Positions 18,117 through 31,709 of a stretch of DNA of 64,000 bases are shown here, one piece after another. Source of the stretch: Mycolicibacillus trivialis (GTDB taxonomy: Bacteria; Actinomycetota; Actinomycetes; Mycobacteriales; Mycobacteriaceae); the NCBI RefSeq assembly GCF_002102395.1, contig NZ_LQPZ01000044.1:119956-183955 (forward strand), written 5' to 3'. Position 1 is the first letter of the stretch; each line of letters starts with the position of its first letter. Under the pieces are notes generated by a model. The model made no database searches. It was not told the DNA's origin and was given only the letters and a program-made list of their open reading frames with translations. The position numbers and the translations under genes are program-made.

Positions 18117-19532
18117 TCACAAGAGGGCGGGCACCGGCTCCGGTTCACGGACCGGCGGCGGTGTGGCCGGTGTCCGGCGCACGTATCGTACCCAGGTCAA
18201 CACCGCCGCAATGCCGTAGAACGCCAAGAAGATCCAGTACGCGGTGGTCTCCGAACCAGTACTCGCGTAGGACTGGCGCAGGGTCAGGTCGATGCCCACA
18301 CCACCCAGAGCCCCGATGGTGGAGGCGAACCCGATCAGCGCGCCCGCGTGGGTGCGCGCCCAGTGCTGCCGCTCGGTCTCGCTGAGATCCAGTGCGCGGC
18401 TGCGTTCCTCGAACACCGAGGGGATCAACTTGAACACCGACCCGTTGCTCATCCCGGCCAGCACGAACAATGCGATGAACCCGACGATGTATCCGATCAT
18501 GGTGAGGGTATGGGTGGCGCCATAGACGTGGTTGGGTCCGTGCATGTAGTCGTCGTGGACGCTCAACGCCACCAGCAGGCCGGTGGCTCCGATCATGCCG
18601 CCGAAGACCCACAGGCTGACCCGGCCCCCACCGAGCCGGTCGGCGAGCTTGCCGCCTGCGACCCGCGCCAAGCCACCCAACAGTGGGCCGAGGAAGGCGA
18701 TCTGAGCCACATGCAGCGACACCTGCGCCGGGGACTGCCCGGTGCTTTCGAAGTTGACGTGCAGCACCTGCCCGAAGGCGAACACGAACCCGATCCAGGA
18801 ACCGAACGCGCAGGTGTACAACAGCGTGATCATCCAGCTGTCCGGCACGGCCAGGATCGACCGGATGTGACCCACTTCGATGGTGTGATCGAGGTTGTCC
18901 ATGAACAGGGCCGCGGCGACCGCGACCGCGGCCAGCACCACCAGGTAGACCGCGCAGACCCAGTAGGGCGCCCGATTGCCCGCGGTGGCCAGTACGAGCA
19001 GGCCCACCAGCTGGATTCCGGCCACACCGAGGTTGCCGATGCCGGCGTTGATTCCCAGCGCCACCCCCTTGAGCCGCTGCGGGTAGAACGCGTTGACGTT
19101 GGCCAGTGAGGCCGAGTAGTTGCCGCCGCCGAGCCCGGTCAGCGCGGCACACGCCGCGAACATCCACAGCGGCAGTCCGGGATGGTCGAGCAGGTACAGC
19201 GTCCCGGCGGTGGGGACCAGCAGGACCAGCGCCGAGAACACCGTCCAGTTCCGGCCGCCGAATTTCGCCAGGCCCAACGTGTAGGGGATTCGGGCGCATC
19301 CGCCGACGAAGGTGGCGACCGCGCCGAGCAGCAGTTTGTCGCCGGGCGAGAAGCCGAAGACACTCTCGGGCATGAACAGCGCCATCACCGCCCACAGGGA
19401 CCAGATCGAGAACGCGGCGTGATCGCCGGCGACCGTGCAGACCAGGTTGCGGCGCGCGATGCGCTTGTTGCCGGCCTCCCAGGCGACGGTGTCCTCGGGG
19501 TCCCAGTGCTCGATGCGGTGTCGGCTGGCCAT
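18117..19532 (-). CDS. narK3: Nitrate/nitrite transporter NarK3
   Basis: 471-residue major facilitator protein with about 12 membrane helices that moves nitrate and/or nitrite across the plasma membrane. The NarK-family nitrate signatures are present: GGLGGGNYSASLANVNAF and GVGIDLTLRQS, with Arg in the first helices (GGCARIPYTLGLAKFGGRNW). The start ATG at 19532 follows GAGGAGAG. Order and length match Rv0261c. A second, clearly paralogous transporter lies at 20943-22388. A 6-bp hairpin (GTGAGC/GCTCAC, 18090-18120) at its stop could weakly attenuate read-through into the HemD-like gene. Confidence 0.93.
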   Translation of the reverse strand: MASRHRIEHWDPEDTVAWEAGNKRIARRNLVCTVAGDHAAFSIWSLWAVMALFMPESVFGFSPGDKLLLGAVATFVGGCARIPYTLGLAKFGGRNWTVFSALVLLVPTAGTLYLLDHPGLPLWMFAACAALTGLGGGNYSASLANVNAFYPQRLKGVALGINAGIGNLGVAGIQLVGLLVLATAGNRAPYWVCAVYLVVLAAVAVAAALFMDNLDHTIEVGHIRSILAVPDSWMITLLYTCAFGSWIGFVFAFGQVLHVNFESTGQSPAQVSLHVAQIAFLGPLLGGLARVAGGKLADRLGGGRVSLWVFGGMIGATGLLVALSVHDDYMHGPNHVYGATHTLTMIGYIVGFIALFVLAGMSNGSVFKLIPSVFEERSRALDLSETERQHWARTHAGALIGFASTIGALGGVGIDLTLRQSYASTGSETTAYWIFLAFYGIAAVLTWVRYVRRTPATPPPVREPEPVPALL

Positions 19533-19683
19533 GCACTCTCCTCACGGTCCGATCCGGGTTCGGGTGTACCGCCAGCCAGGTTAGAAATCCGGTGTGTCAG
19601 AACTGTTACTCCGCGCTGTGAAACCGCCGGGAAACCCCTCCCGATACGGTGGGCGTGGGGCCGCCGACGGGGCCGCCGGCGAG

Positions 19684-19706
19684 GTGACGACGGTCACAAC
19701 GTGACC
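19684..19706. promoter_or_regulatory. GTGAC/GTCAC palindrome cluster between narK3 and the FAD oxidoreductase
   Basis: GGTCAC-AAC-GTGACC (19692-19706) is a perfect palindrome; another GTGAC at 19684-19688 pairs with the same GTCAC, giving three half-sites in a row. It lies about 70-90 nt before the oxidoreductase start and 150-175 nt before narK3. GTNAC half-sites suggest GlnR or a related nitrogen regulator, as upstream of nirB. Confidence 0.45.
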
Positions 19707-19774
19707 CGGAAAGCCGATGCGCGGCTGTCGATGCCCGGTCGGCCGATTCGCGGTCACGGGAAGAGGAGACGCAG

Positions 19775-21031
19775 GTGTCGAAGACCTTCGTTGTCGTCGG
19801 GGGCGGTATCGCCGGGGTCAAGGCCGCAGAGAGTTTGCGCGCCGACGGTTTCACCGGTGACATCATCCTGATCGGGGACGAACCCCGGCTTCCCTACGAC
19901 CGGATCCCGTTGTCGCTCGAGTTCCTGGCGCCCAAGACGTCACCGATCGCGCAGAACTATGCCGAAGCAGACCAGCGGCTCGGGCTGGCGGACTTCACTT
20001 TCCACGATCAGGACTGGTACCGGGACCACGGCATCGATCTCCGCACCGGCGTCCGGGTTGAGGCGCTGGACCCGGTCGCGCACACCGTGCGATCGGCTTC
20101 CGGCGAGACCGTCCGCTACGACAAGTTGTTGTTGGCCACCGGGTCCCGGGCACGCCGGTTGAAGACTCCCGGACCGAACGCGGGGCGGATCAAATACCTG
20201 CGCGACTATGCCGATGCTGTGGAACTGGACTCACTCCTGACCGAGGGGTCGTCGTTGGCGGTGATCGGGGCGGGCTGGATCGGCTTGGAGGTCGCCGCCA
20301 GCGCCCGACAGCGCGGCGTCGACGTCACCGTGGTGGGCCGGTCGGAGATCCCCCTGGTCAACGCCGTCGGCCCCGAGTTGGGCACCGAGTTCGCGCGCCT
20401 GCATCGTGAGAACGGGGTGGACCTGCGGTTGGGGGCGCAGGTCGGCGACATCACCGCCGGCGAGCTCCGCTTGACCGACGGGACACGGGTGCCGGCGGAC
20501 ACCGTCTTGGCGGCCGTCGGTGCGGCCCCGGACCTCGAGCTGGCACGAGGTGCCGGGTTGGCCACCGGGATGGGCGGGGTGCTGGTCGACGCCGGTCTGC
20601 GCAGCAGCGACCCGGACATCTTCGCCGCCGGGGACATCGCCGCCGCCGAGCACCCGATCCTCGGCGTCCGGGTGCGGGTCGAGCACTGGGCCAACGCGCG
20701 TAAACAACCCGTGGTGGCCGCGTCGGGCATGCTGGGGCGCCCGGGCGAATACCGTGACCTGCCGTATTTCTTCACCGACCAATTCGACCTGGGAATGGAA
20801 TACGTGGGGTACGCGGCCGGCTACCGGCGAGTGGTGTTCCGCGGCGATCGACCGGGGCGCGAGTTCATCGCGTTCTGGGTGGACGCGCAGCATCGGGTGC
20901 TGGCCGGGATGAACGTCAACGTTCCCGGCGTGGTCGACGACATCAAGGCCCTGGTGCTCTCGCGGGTCCCGGTCGATCCGGGGCGGCTGGCGGACCCGCG
21001 GGTCCCGCTGGACCGGCTGGTCGCGGGCTGA
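19775..21031 (+). CDS. FAD-dependent pyridine nucleotide-disulfide-type oxidoreductase
   Basis: 418-residue reductase of the putidaredoxin/rubredoxin reductase family. The FAD fold is VVVGGGIAGVKAAE (residues 6-19), the NAD(P)H fold VIGAGWIGLEVAASARQRG and the closing FAD motif SDPDIFAAGDIAAAEHP. A C-terminal reductase domain follows. No disulfide CxxxxC pair is seen, so it should pass electrons to a ferredoxin or similar carrier. The start is the GTG at 19775 after AAGAGGAGA. It lies between two narK genes, suggesting a role in nitrate or nitrite reduction, but no carrier gene is adjacent. Its last 89 bp overlap the convergent narK paralog. M. tuberculosis lacks it at this site as far as I recall. 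Confidence 0.85.
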   Translation: MSKTFVVVGGGIAGVKAAESLRADGFTGDIILIGDEPRLPYDRIPLSLEFLAPKTSPIAQNYAEADQRLGLADFTFHDQDWYRDHGIDLRTGVRVEALDPVAHTVRSASGETVRYDKLLLATGSRARRLKTPGPNAGRIKYLRDYADAVELDSLLTEGSSLAVIGAGWIGLEVAASARQRGVDVTVVGRSEIPLVNAVGPELGTEFARLHRENGVDLRLGAQVGDITAGELRLTDGTRVPADTVLAAVGAAPDLELARGAGLATGMGGVLVDAGLRSSDPDIFAAGDIAAAEHPILGVRVRVEHWANARKQPVVAASGMLGRPGEYRDLPYFFTDQFDLGMEYVGYAAGYRRVVFRGDRPGREFIAFWVDAQHRVLAGMNVNVPGVVDDIKALVLSRVPVDPGRLADPRVPLDRLVAG

Positions 21032-22388
21032 CGCTTCCCGGTTTCGGGCGCACGAACAGCCGCCAGGTCAGCAGGAACGCGAACAGATAACACGGCAGGA
21101 AGATCGCGAACGCCCGGGTCTCGTTCCCGGTGGCCAGGTAGGAATGCCGCAGCACCAGGTTGACCGCGACCGCGCCCAGTCCACCGAAGGCGCCGGCGAA
21201 GCCGATCAGCGCCCCGGACAGCGCCCGGGATTCGGTCTGCTGGAGTGCCCGGGGTGTGCGCTGACCGACCGGTTCGAACAGTGCGGGGACCAGGGTGAAC
21301 ACCGCGCCGCTGCCCAGGCCGGAGAAGACGAACAGGACCAGGAAACCGGTGAGATAACCCACCAGCGTGGCGGTGTCGGCCGGCCCGGGGAGGCGACCGT
21401 CGCGGATGCTCACCGCCAGCAGCCCCGCGGCGGTCACCACCATGCCGGCGAAGCCGACCAGGGTGACCCGGCCGCCGCCGTGGCGGTCGGCGACCCGCCC
21501 CGCGATGACGCGGGCCACCGCGCCGAGCAGTGGGCCGACGAACGCGACCTGCGCGACCTGCAGCCTCGCGTCGGCGCCGCTGTGGCCGCCGGCGACCAGG
21601 TTGATGTAGAGCACCCGGCTGAACGCGAACGCGAATCCGAGGAACGAGCCGAAGGTGCAGCCGTAGAGCACGGCGACGGCCCAGGACCGGCGGTCGGCGA
21701 GGATCGTGGGGAAGTGGTGAAGCCGCAGCGGATGGGCCACGTCGTCCATGAACAGCGGCGCGATGACCCCGACCGCGGTCAACACCACCAGGTAGCCGGC
21801 GCAGATCCAGTGCGGGTGGGCGCTGCCCGCCGCCAGCAGCAGCAGGGCGCCGACCTGCACCACCGCCACGCCCAGGTTCCCGCCGCCGGCGTTGACCGCC
21901 AGCGCGGTGCCCTTGAGGCGCTGCGGATAGAGCGCGTTGACGTTGACCATCGAGGCCGAGTAGTTGCCGCCGCCGAGTCCGGTCGCCGCGGCGCACACCA
22001 GATAGACCCAGAACGGCAGGCCCGGGTTGGTCAGCAACACCAAGGTCAGCCCGGTCGGCAACACCAGGATCAGCGCGGCGAACGTGGTCCAGGCGCGACC
22101 GCCGAATCGCGCCAGCCCCAAGACATACGGGATGCGGACCAGGGCGCCGACGAACGCGGCCACCGCGCCGAGCAGCAGCTTGTCGGCCAGCGACAGACCG
22201 TAGACCGACGTGGGCATCAGCAGCACCAGTGCCGACCAGATCGCCCACACCGAGAACGCGACATGGTCGGCGGTCATCGACGCGATGAGGTTCCGGCGGG
22301 CGACGCGCCGGTTGCCCGCCGCCCACCCGGACCGGTCTTCGGGATCCCAGTCGATCACCCGGCGGGCCCGCGGGAAGGCGTCGCTCAC
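20943..22388 (-). CDS. narK: Second NarK-family nitrate/nitrite transporter
   Basis: 481-residue major facilitator protein, plainly paralogous to NarK3 (shared WDPED..W.AGN.R.ARRNL start, GGGNYSAS signature, ALYPQRLKGTALAVNAGGG). About 12 membrane helices end near residue 445. The last 35 residues are a Pro/Ala/Gly tail absent from NarK3, and they are the part overlapping the oxidoreductase gene on the other strand. It starts 4 nt after the aac(2') stop, so it is the last gene of the oplA-led chain, an odd place for a nitrate transporter. It may export nitrite or take up nitrate; direction cannot be told. Confidence 0.88.
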   Translation of the reverse strand: MSDAFPRARRVIDWDPEDRSGWAAGNRRVARRNLIASMTADHVAFSVWAIWSALVLLMPTSVYGLSLADKLLLGAVAAFVGALVRIPYVLGLARFGGRAWTTFAALILVLPTGLTLVLLTNPGLPFWVYLVCAAATGLGGGNYSASMVNVNALYPQRLKGTALAVNAGGGNLGVAVVQVGALLLLAAGSAHPHWICAGYLVVLTAVGVIAPLFMDDVAHPLRLHHFPTILADRRSWAVAVLYGCTFGSFLGFAFAFSRVLYINLVAGGHSGADARLQVAQVAFVGPLLGAVARVIAGRVADRHGGGRVTLVGFAGMVVTAAGLLAVSIRDGRLPGPADTATLVGYLTGFLVLFVFSGLGSGAVFTLVPALFEPVGQRTPRALQQTESRALSGALIGFAGAFGGLGAVAVNLVLRHSYLATGNETRAFAIFLPCYLFAFLLTWRLFVRPKPGSVSPRPAGPAGPAGPPAAPDRPGPARAPGP

Positions 22389-22392
22389 CGGG

Positions 22393-23884
<1,492 letters not shown>

Positions 23885-23903
23885 CGTGTTCTCCTTCTGG
23901 CGG

Positions 23904-24554
23904 CTAAGCGGCCCGGAACTGCACCCACATGCCCGGTGTCAACAGCGCCGGGGAGGGGCGGGTGATGTCCCACACCACCGTGTCGGTGCGGCCGATCAGT
24001 TGCCACCAGCCGGGTGATTCGCGCGGGTAGATCCCGCTGAACTCCCCGGCCAGCGCCACCGACCCGGCGCGGACCAGGTCGCGGGTCTCGGCGCGGCGCG
24101 GAATCGCCAGTCGCGGGTCCCCGCCGGTGAGGTAGGCGAAGCCGGGGATGGCGCCGCCGAACCCCACCCGCCACGGCGTCGCGGTGTGCGCGTCGATGAT
24201 CTGCGCCACGCTCAACCCGGTGTGCTCGGCGACCACCGGCAGGTCCGGGCCGTCGTAGACCACGTCGATCACCACGTCGGCCCCGGCCGGCGGCGGACCG
24301 GTCTGGATGTCGTCGGCGATCACCTGCATGCGCCGCAGCCGCTGCCGGGTGGCGCCCTGGTATCGAGGGCTTTCCAGTTTCAGCAGAACGGTGCGGGACG
24401 CGGGCACCACGTCGTGCACGCCCGGAAGTTCGGCCTTGCGCACCGCCGCGGTCCAGGCCAACACCTCGGCGGTGCTGGCGAACTGCAGCAGCAGCGCCCG
24501 GTCGCCGTAGTCGAGGACCGCGTCGGAGACGGTCAGATCCAATGCCGCGCCCAT
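23904..24554 (-). CDS. pxpB: 5-oxoprolinase subunit B
   Basis: 216-residue allophanate hydrolase subunit 1 / KipI-type protein (PxpB), Rv0264c position. Family features are [12 protein letters not shown], the [21 protein letters not shown] stretch, [24 protein letters not shown] and [21 protein letters not shown]. It forms the catalytic pair with PxpC. The ATG at 24554 leaves 74 nt after fecB2. A stand-alone 5-oxoprolinase (oplA) sits upstream in the same chain, so the organism encodes two routes for 5-oxoproline. Confidence 0.9.
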   Translation of the reverse strand: MGAALDLTVSDAVLDYGDRALLLQFASTAEVLAWTAAVRKAELPGVHDVVPASRTVLLKLESPRYQGATRQRLRRMQVIADDIQTGPPPAGADVVIDVVYDGPDLPVVAEHTGLSVAQIIDAHTATPWRVGFGGAIPGFAYLTGGDPRLAIPRRAETRDLVRAGSVALAGEFSGIYPRESPGWWQLIGRTDTVVWDITRPSPALLTPGMWVQFRAA

Positions 24555-24628
24555 GGCCCGACGGTAACGCTCGACGGCGGCCCGGGTAAGGGGTTTTCGA
24601 AGCTTGCCAGAACGGCCTTAGCAACCGC

Positions 24629-25600
24629 TCAGAGCGCGTCGATGAGCAGCGGCGGCAGTTGGTCGGCCACCACCGGGTAGCTCAGCGGCGAGGCGAATGC
24701 GATCGCCCCGGAGAGCTCCGGCGGGGTGAAGACCTGGGGGGTGTGGACCGCCGCGATCTCCGGGTCGGCGCGCAGCGCATCGGCGTCGGGTTCGGAGTCG
24801 GTCGTCCAGATCACCACGTCGGCGGTGTCGAGGACCTGGCGGATCCGGTCGCGGGGGATCACCGCACGCACTCCGTCGCCGAACTCGCCGAGTCGGTCGG
24901 CGACGCGCAGCCCCATCGCGGTGAGGAATTCGGTGCGCCACCCCTGGGCGGCGACCACCTCCCCGCGTTCGAGGCGACCGTCGAGCAGCATCACCGTGCG
25001 GTCCCGGAACTGCGGGTGCGCCTCGGCAACCGACGCGAACCGGGCGTCGACTCCGTCGATGATGCCGCGCATCCGCTCGCCGGCGAACACCGCCCGGCCG
25101 ATCGTGGCGGCCTGATCGCGCCACGGTTCGAAGAAGGCGTCGGGCCCGCTCTGCGGCACCGTCGGCGCCACCTCCGACAGGGCGGCGTAGGTGTCGGCGT
25201 CCACCCCGGCGTTGGTGGCCACGATCAGGTCCGGCTCCAGTGCGGCGACGGCGTCGACGTCGATCCCCGCATCGAGGGTGAGTACGGCCGGTTCGGCGGC
25301 ACCGAGTTGGGTGCGGGCCCACGGCCATACCGCGAACGGCTGGTCGCCGAACCAGTACGTCACCCCGACGGGCACCACACCGACCGCGAGCAGGTCGTCC
25401 TGGCCGGTGTAGCCGGCGCTGACCACCCGGGCCGGCGGGCCGTCGATGACGGTCTCGCCGAACAGGTGGCGGATGGTGACCGGCTTGCCGGGGTCGTCCT
25501 CGTCGTCTTCGGTGCGGGCGCAGGCGGCGGGCAACCCGGCGGCGATCAACCCCGCCGCCGCGACACCGAAGAAGCCGCGCCGGCTCCACTGTTGTGCCAC
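24629..25600 (-). CDS. fecB2: Iron-siderophore-type ABC transporter substrate-binding lipoprotein
   Basis: 323-residue periplasmic-binding protein of the FecB/FhuD family (Rv0265c). The N-terminus has both a twin-arginine motif (SRRGFFG, residues 6-12) and a lipobox LPAAC with Cys27, so it should be Tat-exported and lipid-anchored on the outer face of the plasma membrane. The binding domain shows VVSAGYTGQDDLLAVGVVPVG, LEPDLIVATN and PLSYPVVADQLPPLL. The ligand is probably a haem- or siderophore-type compound. No permease or ATPase gene is adjacent. It lies 32 nt after oplA. Confidence 0.88.
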   Translation of the reverse strand: MAQQWSRRGFFGVAAAGLIAAGLPAACARTEDDEDDPGKPVTIRHLFGETVIDGPPARVVSAGYTGQDDLLAVGVVPVGVTYWFGDQPFAVWPWARTQLGAAEPAVLTLDAGIDVDAVAALEPDLIVATNAGVDADTYAALSEVAPTVPQSGPDAFFEPWRDQAATIGRAVFAGERMRGIIDGVDARFASVAEAHPQFRDRTVMLLDGRLERGEVVAAQGWRTEFLTAMGLRVADRLGEFGDGVRAVIPRDRIRQVLDTADVVIWTTDSEPDADALRADPEIAAVHTPQVFTPPELSGAIAFASPLSYPVVADQLPPLLIDAL

Positions 25601-25632
25601 CGGGGCAGACTAACCCGCGTGGCCCCCGTGGG

Positions 25633-29223
<3,591 letters not shown>

Positions 29224-29278
29224 CTGCCCGATGGTAATTCGACGACCGGCTGCGACCGGCGTCACATAAAGTGAGGTC
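29224..29278. promoter_or_regulatory. 55-bp divergent promoter pair, oplA and fadD2, both leaderless
   Basis: On the plus strand TAAAGT (29267-29272) stands 6 nt before the fadD2 ATG. On the minus strand TACCAT (plus coordinates 29231-29236) stands 7 nt before the oplA GTG. Both fit the TANNNT -10 of mycobacterial leaderless genes. The two -10 elements are only 30 nt apart, so their -35 regions must overlap. Confidence 0.6.
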
Positions 29279-30949
29279 ATGTTCAACGCCATGGACCTTC
29301 CCGGGCAGGTCATCAACAAATTTCAGCTGTTCGCCGAGCGCGGTGCCGCCGAGTTGCACTATCTGCGCAAGATCTTGAGCTCCGGGGCCCTGAAGGTGGG
29401 GTCACCGCAGATCATCGCCGCAGCGATCAGCGATGCGGTGCGCTGGGGCGAGCTGGGCATGATCCCGGCGCTCAACGCCCGCCGCAACCCCAACGGTCGC
29501 GCCGTCATCGACGATGACGGCAGCATCACCTTCAAGGAACTCGACGACGCCGCCAACGCGGTGGCCAACGGGTTGGTCGCGATGGGAGTCCGCGGCGGCG
29601 ACGGCGTGGCGATCCTGGCCCGCAACCACCGCTGGTTCCTGATCGCCAACTACGGCTGCGCCCGGGTCGGCGCCCGGCTGATCCTGCTGAACAGCGAGTT
29701 CTCCGGCCCGCAGATCAAGGACGTTTCCGAGCGCGAAGGCGCCAAACTGATCATCTACGACGACGAGTACACCGCCGCCGTCGCCCAGGCCGAACCGCCG
29801 CTGGGCAAACTGCGGGCCCTGGCGAAGAACCCCGACACCGACACCCCGTCGGGCAGCACCGACGAGACGCTGGCCGAGTTGATCGCGCGCAGCAGCACCG
29901 CCCCACCGCCCAAGGTGACCAAGCACGCGTCGATCATCATCCTGACGTCGGGCACCACCGGAACGCCCAAGGGCGCCAACCGCAGCACCCCGCCCACCCT
30001 GGCGCCGATCGGCGGGATCCTGTCCCACGTGCCGTTCCGGGCCGGGGAGGTGACGTCGCTGCCGTCACCGATGTTCCACGCCCTGGGCTACCTGCACGCC
30101 ACACTGGCGATGTTCTTCGGGTCCACGCTGGTGCTGCGCCGACGGTTCAAGCCCGCCACCGTGCTGCAGGACCTCGCGGAGCACAAGGCGACCGCGATGA
30201 TCGTGGTCCCGGTGATGCTCGCGCGGATCCTCGACGAGCTGGAGAAGACCGAGAAGAAGCCCGACCTGTCGGCGCTGCGGATCGTGTTCGTCTCCGGCTC
30301 CCAGCTCGGCGGGGAACTCGCAGCCCGGGCGATGGACGACCTCGGCCCGGTCATCTACAACATGTACGGGTCCACTGAGGTGGCGTTCGCGACCATCGCC
30401 GGCCCCGAGGACCTGAAACGGGACCCGGCCACCGTCGGGCCGGTCGTCAAGGGCGTCAAGGTCAAGATCCTCGACGACAACGGCAACGAACTGCCCCAGG
30501 GCCAGGTGGGCCGGATCTTCGTCGGCAACTTCTTCCCGTTCCAGGGCTACACCGGCGGCGGCGGCAAGCAGATCATCGACGGCCTGCTCTCCTCGGGGGA
30601 CGTCGGGTACTTCGACGAGACCGGTCTGTTGTTCGTCAGCGGCCGCGATGACGAGATGATCGTCTCCGGTGGGGAGAACGTCTTCCCCGCTGAGGTGGAG
30701 GACCTCATCAGCGGGCACCCCGAGGTCGTGGAGGCCACTGCCCTCGGTGTCGAGGACCGCGAGTGGGGAGCGCGGCTGCGGGCCTTCGTGGTCCGCAGGG
30801 AGGGCTCCGAGGTCGACGAGGACGCCATCAAGCTGTACGTGAAGGAGCGGCTGGCCCGCTACAAGGTGCCCCGCGACGTGCTCTTCCTCGATGAGCTGCC
30901 GCGCAACCCCACCGGCAAGATCCTCAAACGCGAGCTGCGCGAGCTGTAA
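29279..30949 (+). CDS. fadD2: Long-chain fatty-acyl-CoA ligase / acyl-adenylating enzyme FadD2
   Basis: 556-residue ANL-superfamily enzyme that activates a fatty acid to acyl-AMP and then acyl-CoA. The AMP-binding motif is ILTSGTTGTPKGANRS, followed by YNMYGSTEVAFATI, SGDVGYFDETGLLFVSGR, DDEMIVSGGENVFPAEVE and the C-terminal catalytic Lys in PTGKILKRELREL. The Rv0270 position is the same (about 560 residues). The ATG at 29279 is leaderless. The gene is convergent with a DinB-like gene, with a long hairpin between them. Confidence 0.93.
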   Translation: MFNAMDLPGQVINKFQLFAERGAAELHYLRKILSSGALKVGSPQIIAAAISDAVRWGELGMIPALNARRNPNGRAVIDDDGSITFKELDDAANAVANGLVAMGVRGGDGVAILARNHRWFLIANYGCARVGARLILLNSEFSGPQIKDVSEREGAKLIIYDDEYTAAVAQAEPPLGKLRALAKNPDTDTPSGSTDETLAELIARSSTAPPPKVTKHASIIILTSGTTGTPKGANRSTPPTLAPIGGILSHVPFRAGEVTSLPSPMFHALGYLHATLAMFFGSTLVLRRRFKPATVLQDLAEHKATAMIVVPVMLARILDELEKTEKKPDLSALRIVFVSGSQLGGELAARAMDDLGPVIYNMYGSTEVAFATIAGPEDLKRDPATVGPVVKGVKVKILDDNGNELPQGQVGRIFVGNFFPFQGYTGGGGKQIIDGLLSSGDVGYFDETGLLFVSGRDDEMIVSGGENVFPAEVEDLISGHPEVVEATALGVEDREWGARLRAFVVRREGSEVDEDAIKLYVKERLARYKVPRDVLFLDELPRNPTGKILKRELREL

Positions 30950-30965
30950 ATGAGCGCCGCCCGCC

Positions 30966-31026
30966 CGCGAGAATGAAGCCATGCAGGAAAAGGTCGAGAG
31001 GCGGTCTGCATAACTTCACTCTCGCG
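30966..31026. terminator. Long hairpin between convergent fadD2 and DinB-like gene
   Basis: Outer stem CGCGAGAATGAAG (30966-30978) / CTTCACTCTCGCG (31014-31026), 13 bp with one mismatch; after a 2 x 2 internal loop an inner stem ATGCAG (30981-30986) / CTGCAT (31006-31011) closes a 19-nt loop. It starts 16 nt after the fadD2 stop. There is no U tract. A bidirectional terminator or mobile palindrome fits. Confidence 0.65.
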
Positions 31027-31056
31027 TGAGGGTGCGGCCGTGTGCCGAAGACGGCG

Positions 31057-31566
31057 TCAGGGGCCGAACCCGGTGGCGCCGTCCAGTTGCTCCCGGAGGA
31101 TGTCCAGGTGGCCGGCGTGCCGGGCGGTCTCCTCGATCATGTGCAGGTAGATCCAGCGCAGCGACACCGCACCGAGGCGGGTGTGCGGCACGGTGTGCTC
31201 CAACGTCAGACCGGTGGCGGCCCGCCGGGACTCCGCACACTGCTGCTGGTATTCGGCCACCAGCACCGGTAGGGATTCCTCGGTGCGGAAGTCGAATTCC
31301 CACTCCCGGCCGTGGCTGCGCTGGTTCTCGCCGGTGCGGTCGCGCAGCACCTGGCCGAACCAGCCGTGCTCGGCCCAGCGCAGATGCTTGACCAATCCGC
31401 CCACGGTGGTCGCCGAGGGAACCAGGTGTCGGCGCGCCGCCTCGTCGGACAAGCCCGCCGCTTTCGCCACCACGATGTCGCGGTAGCCGTCGAGGAACGC
31501 CGCCAGCGTCTCACGCTCGCCGCCAGTGGCCTGCTCACCGGCGAGAAGGCGCGGAGGTGCGGACAC
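31057..31566 (-). CDS. DinB-like / DUF664 protein
   Basis: 169-residue four-helix DinB-fold protein. The metal-type His residues stand in LVKHLRWAEHGWFG and HMIEETARHAGHLDILRE, the usual pattern of the DinB/YfiT/mycothiol-transferase superfamily. Members include mycothiol-dependent transferases, but no substrate can be named. The GTG at 31566 has a TAGATT hexamer 6 nt upstream (plus 31573-31578) and no ribosome site, so a leaderless transcript is likely. It is separate from the fadE6 operon, from which it is divided by a structured repeat. Confidence 0.85.
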   Translation of the reverse strand: MSAPPRLLAGEQATGGERETLAAFLDGYRDIVVAKAAGLSDEAARRHLVPSATTVGGLVKHLRWAEHGWFGQVLRDRTGENQRSHGREWEFDFRTEESLPVLVAEYQQQCAESRRAATGLTLEHTVPHTRLGAVSLRWIYLHMIEETARHAGHLDILREQLDGATGFGP

Positions 31567-31610
31567 GGCGTCAATCTAGCAGCGGCCGGCCGCCACGACG
31601 GCGCGGTCAT

Positions 31611-31687
31611 CCCTGAAATCGACAGCCCAGCGGCGCTATCCCCGCAAAAAAGGGCCGTTTTCGCCGTTACGGTGTCGATTTCAGGGG
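31611..31687. repeat. Structured intergenic repeat, copy B
   Basis: Perfect 14-bp inverted repeat CCCTGAAATCGACA (31611-31624) / TGTCGATTTCAGGG (31673-31686) enclosing 48 nt with CGCAAAAAA (31643-31651) and CGCCGT (31662-31667). Measured between the same landmarks (31613-31684) it is 72 nt, identical to copy A at 2655-2726. It lies 23 nt beyond the fadE6 stop. Confidence 0.78.
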
Positions 31688-31709
31688 CACCGTACTTTGT
31701 CGGCTCGGT

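Noticed and set aside
29278..29280. ATG as the start of oplA
   Set aside because: It overlaps the fadD2 start codon and leaves no promoter; the GTG at 29223 has a -10 at leaderless spacing.
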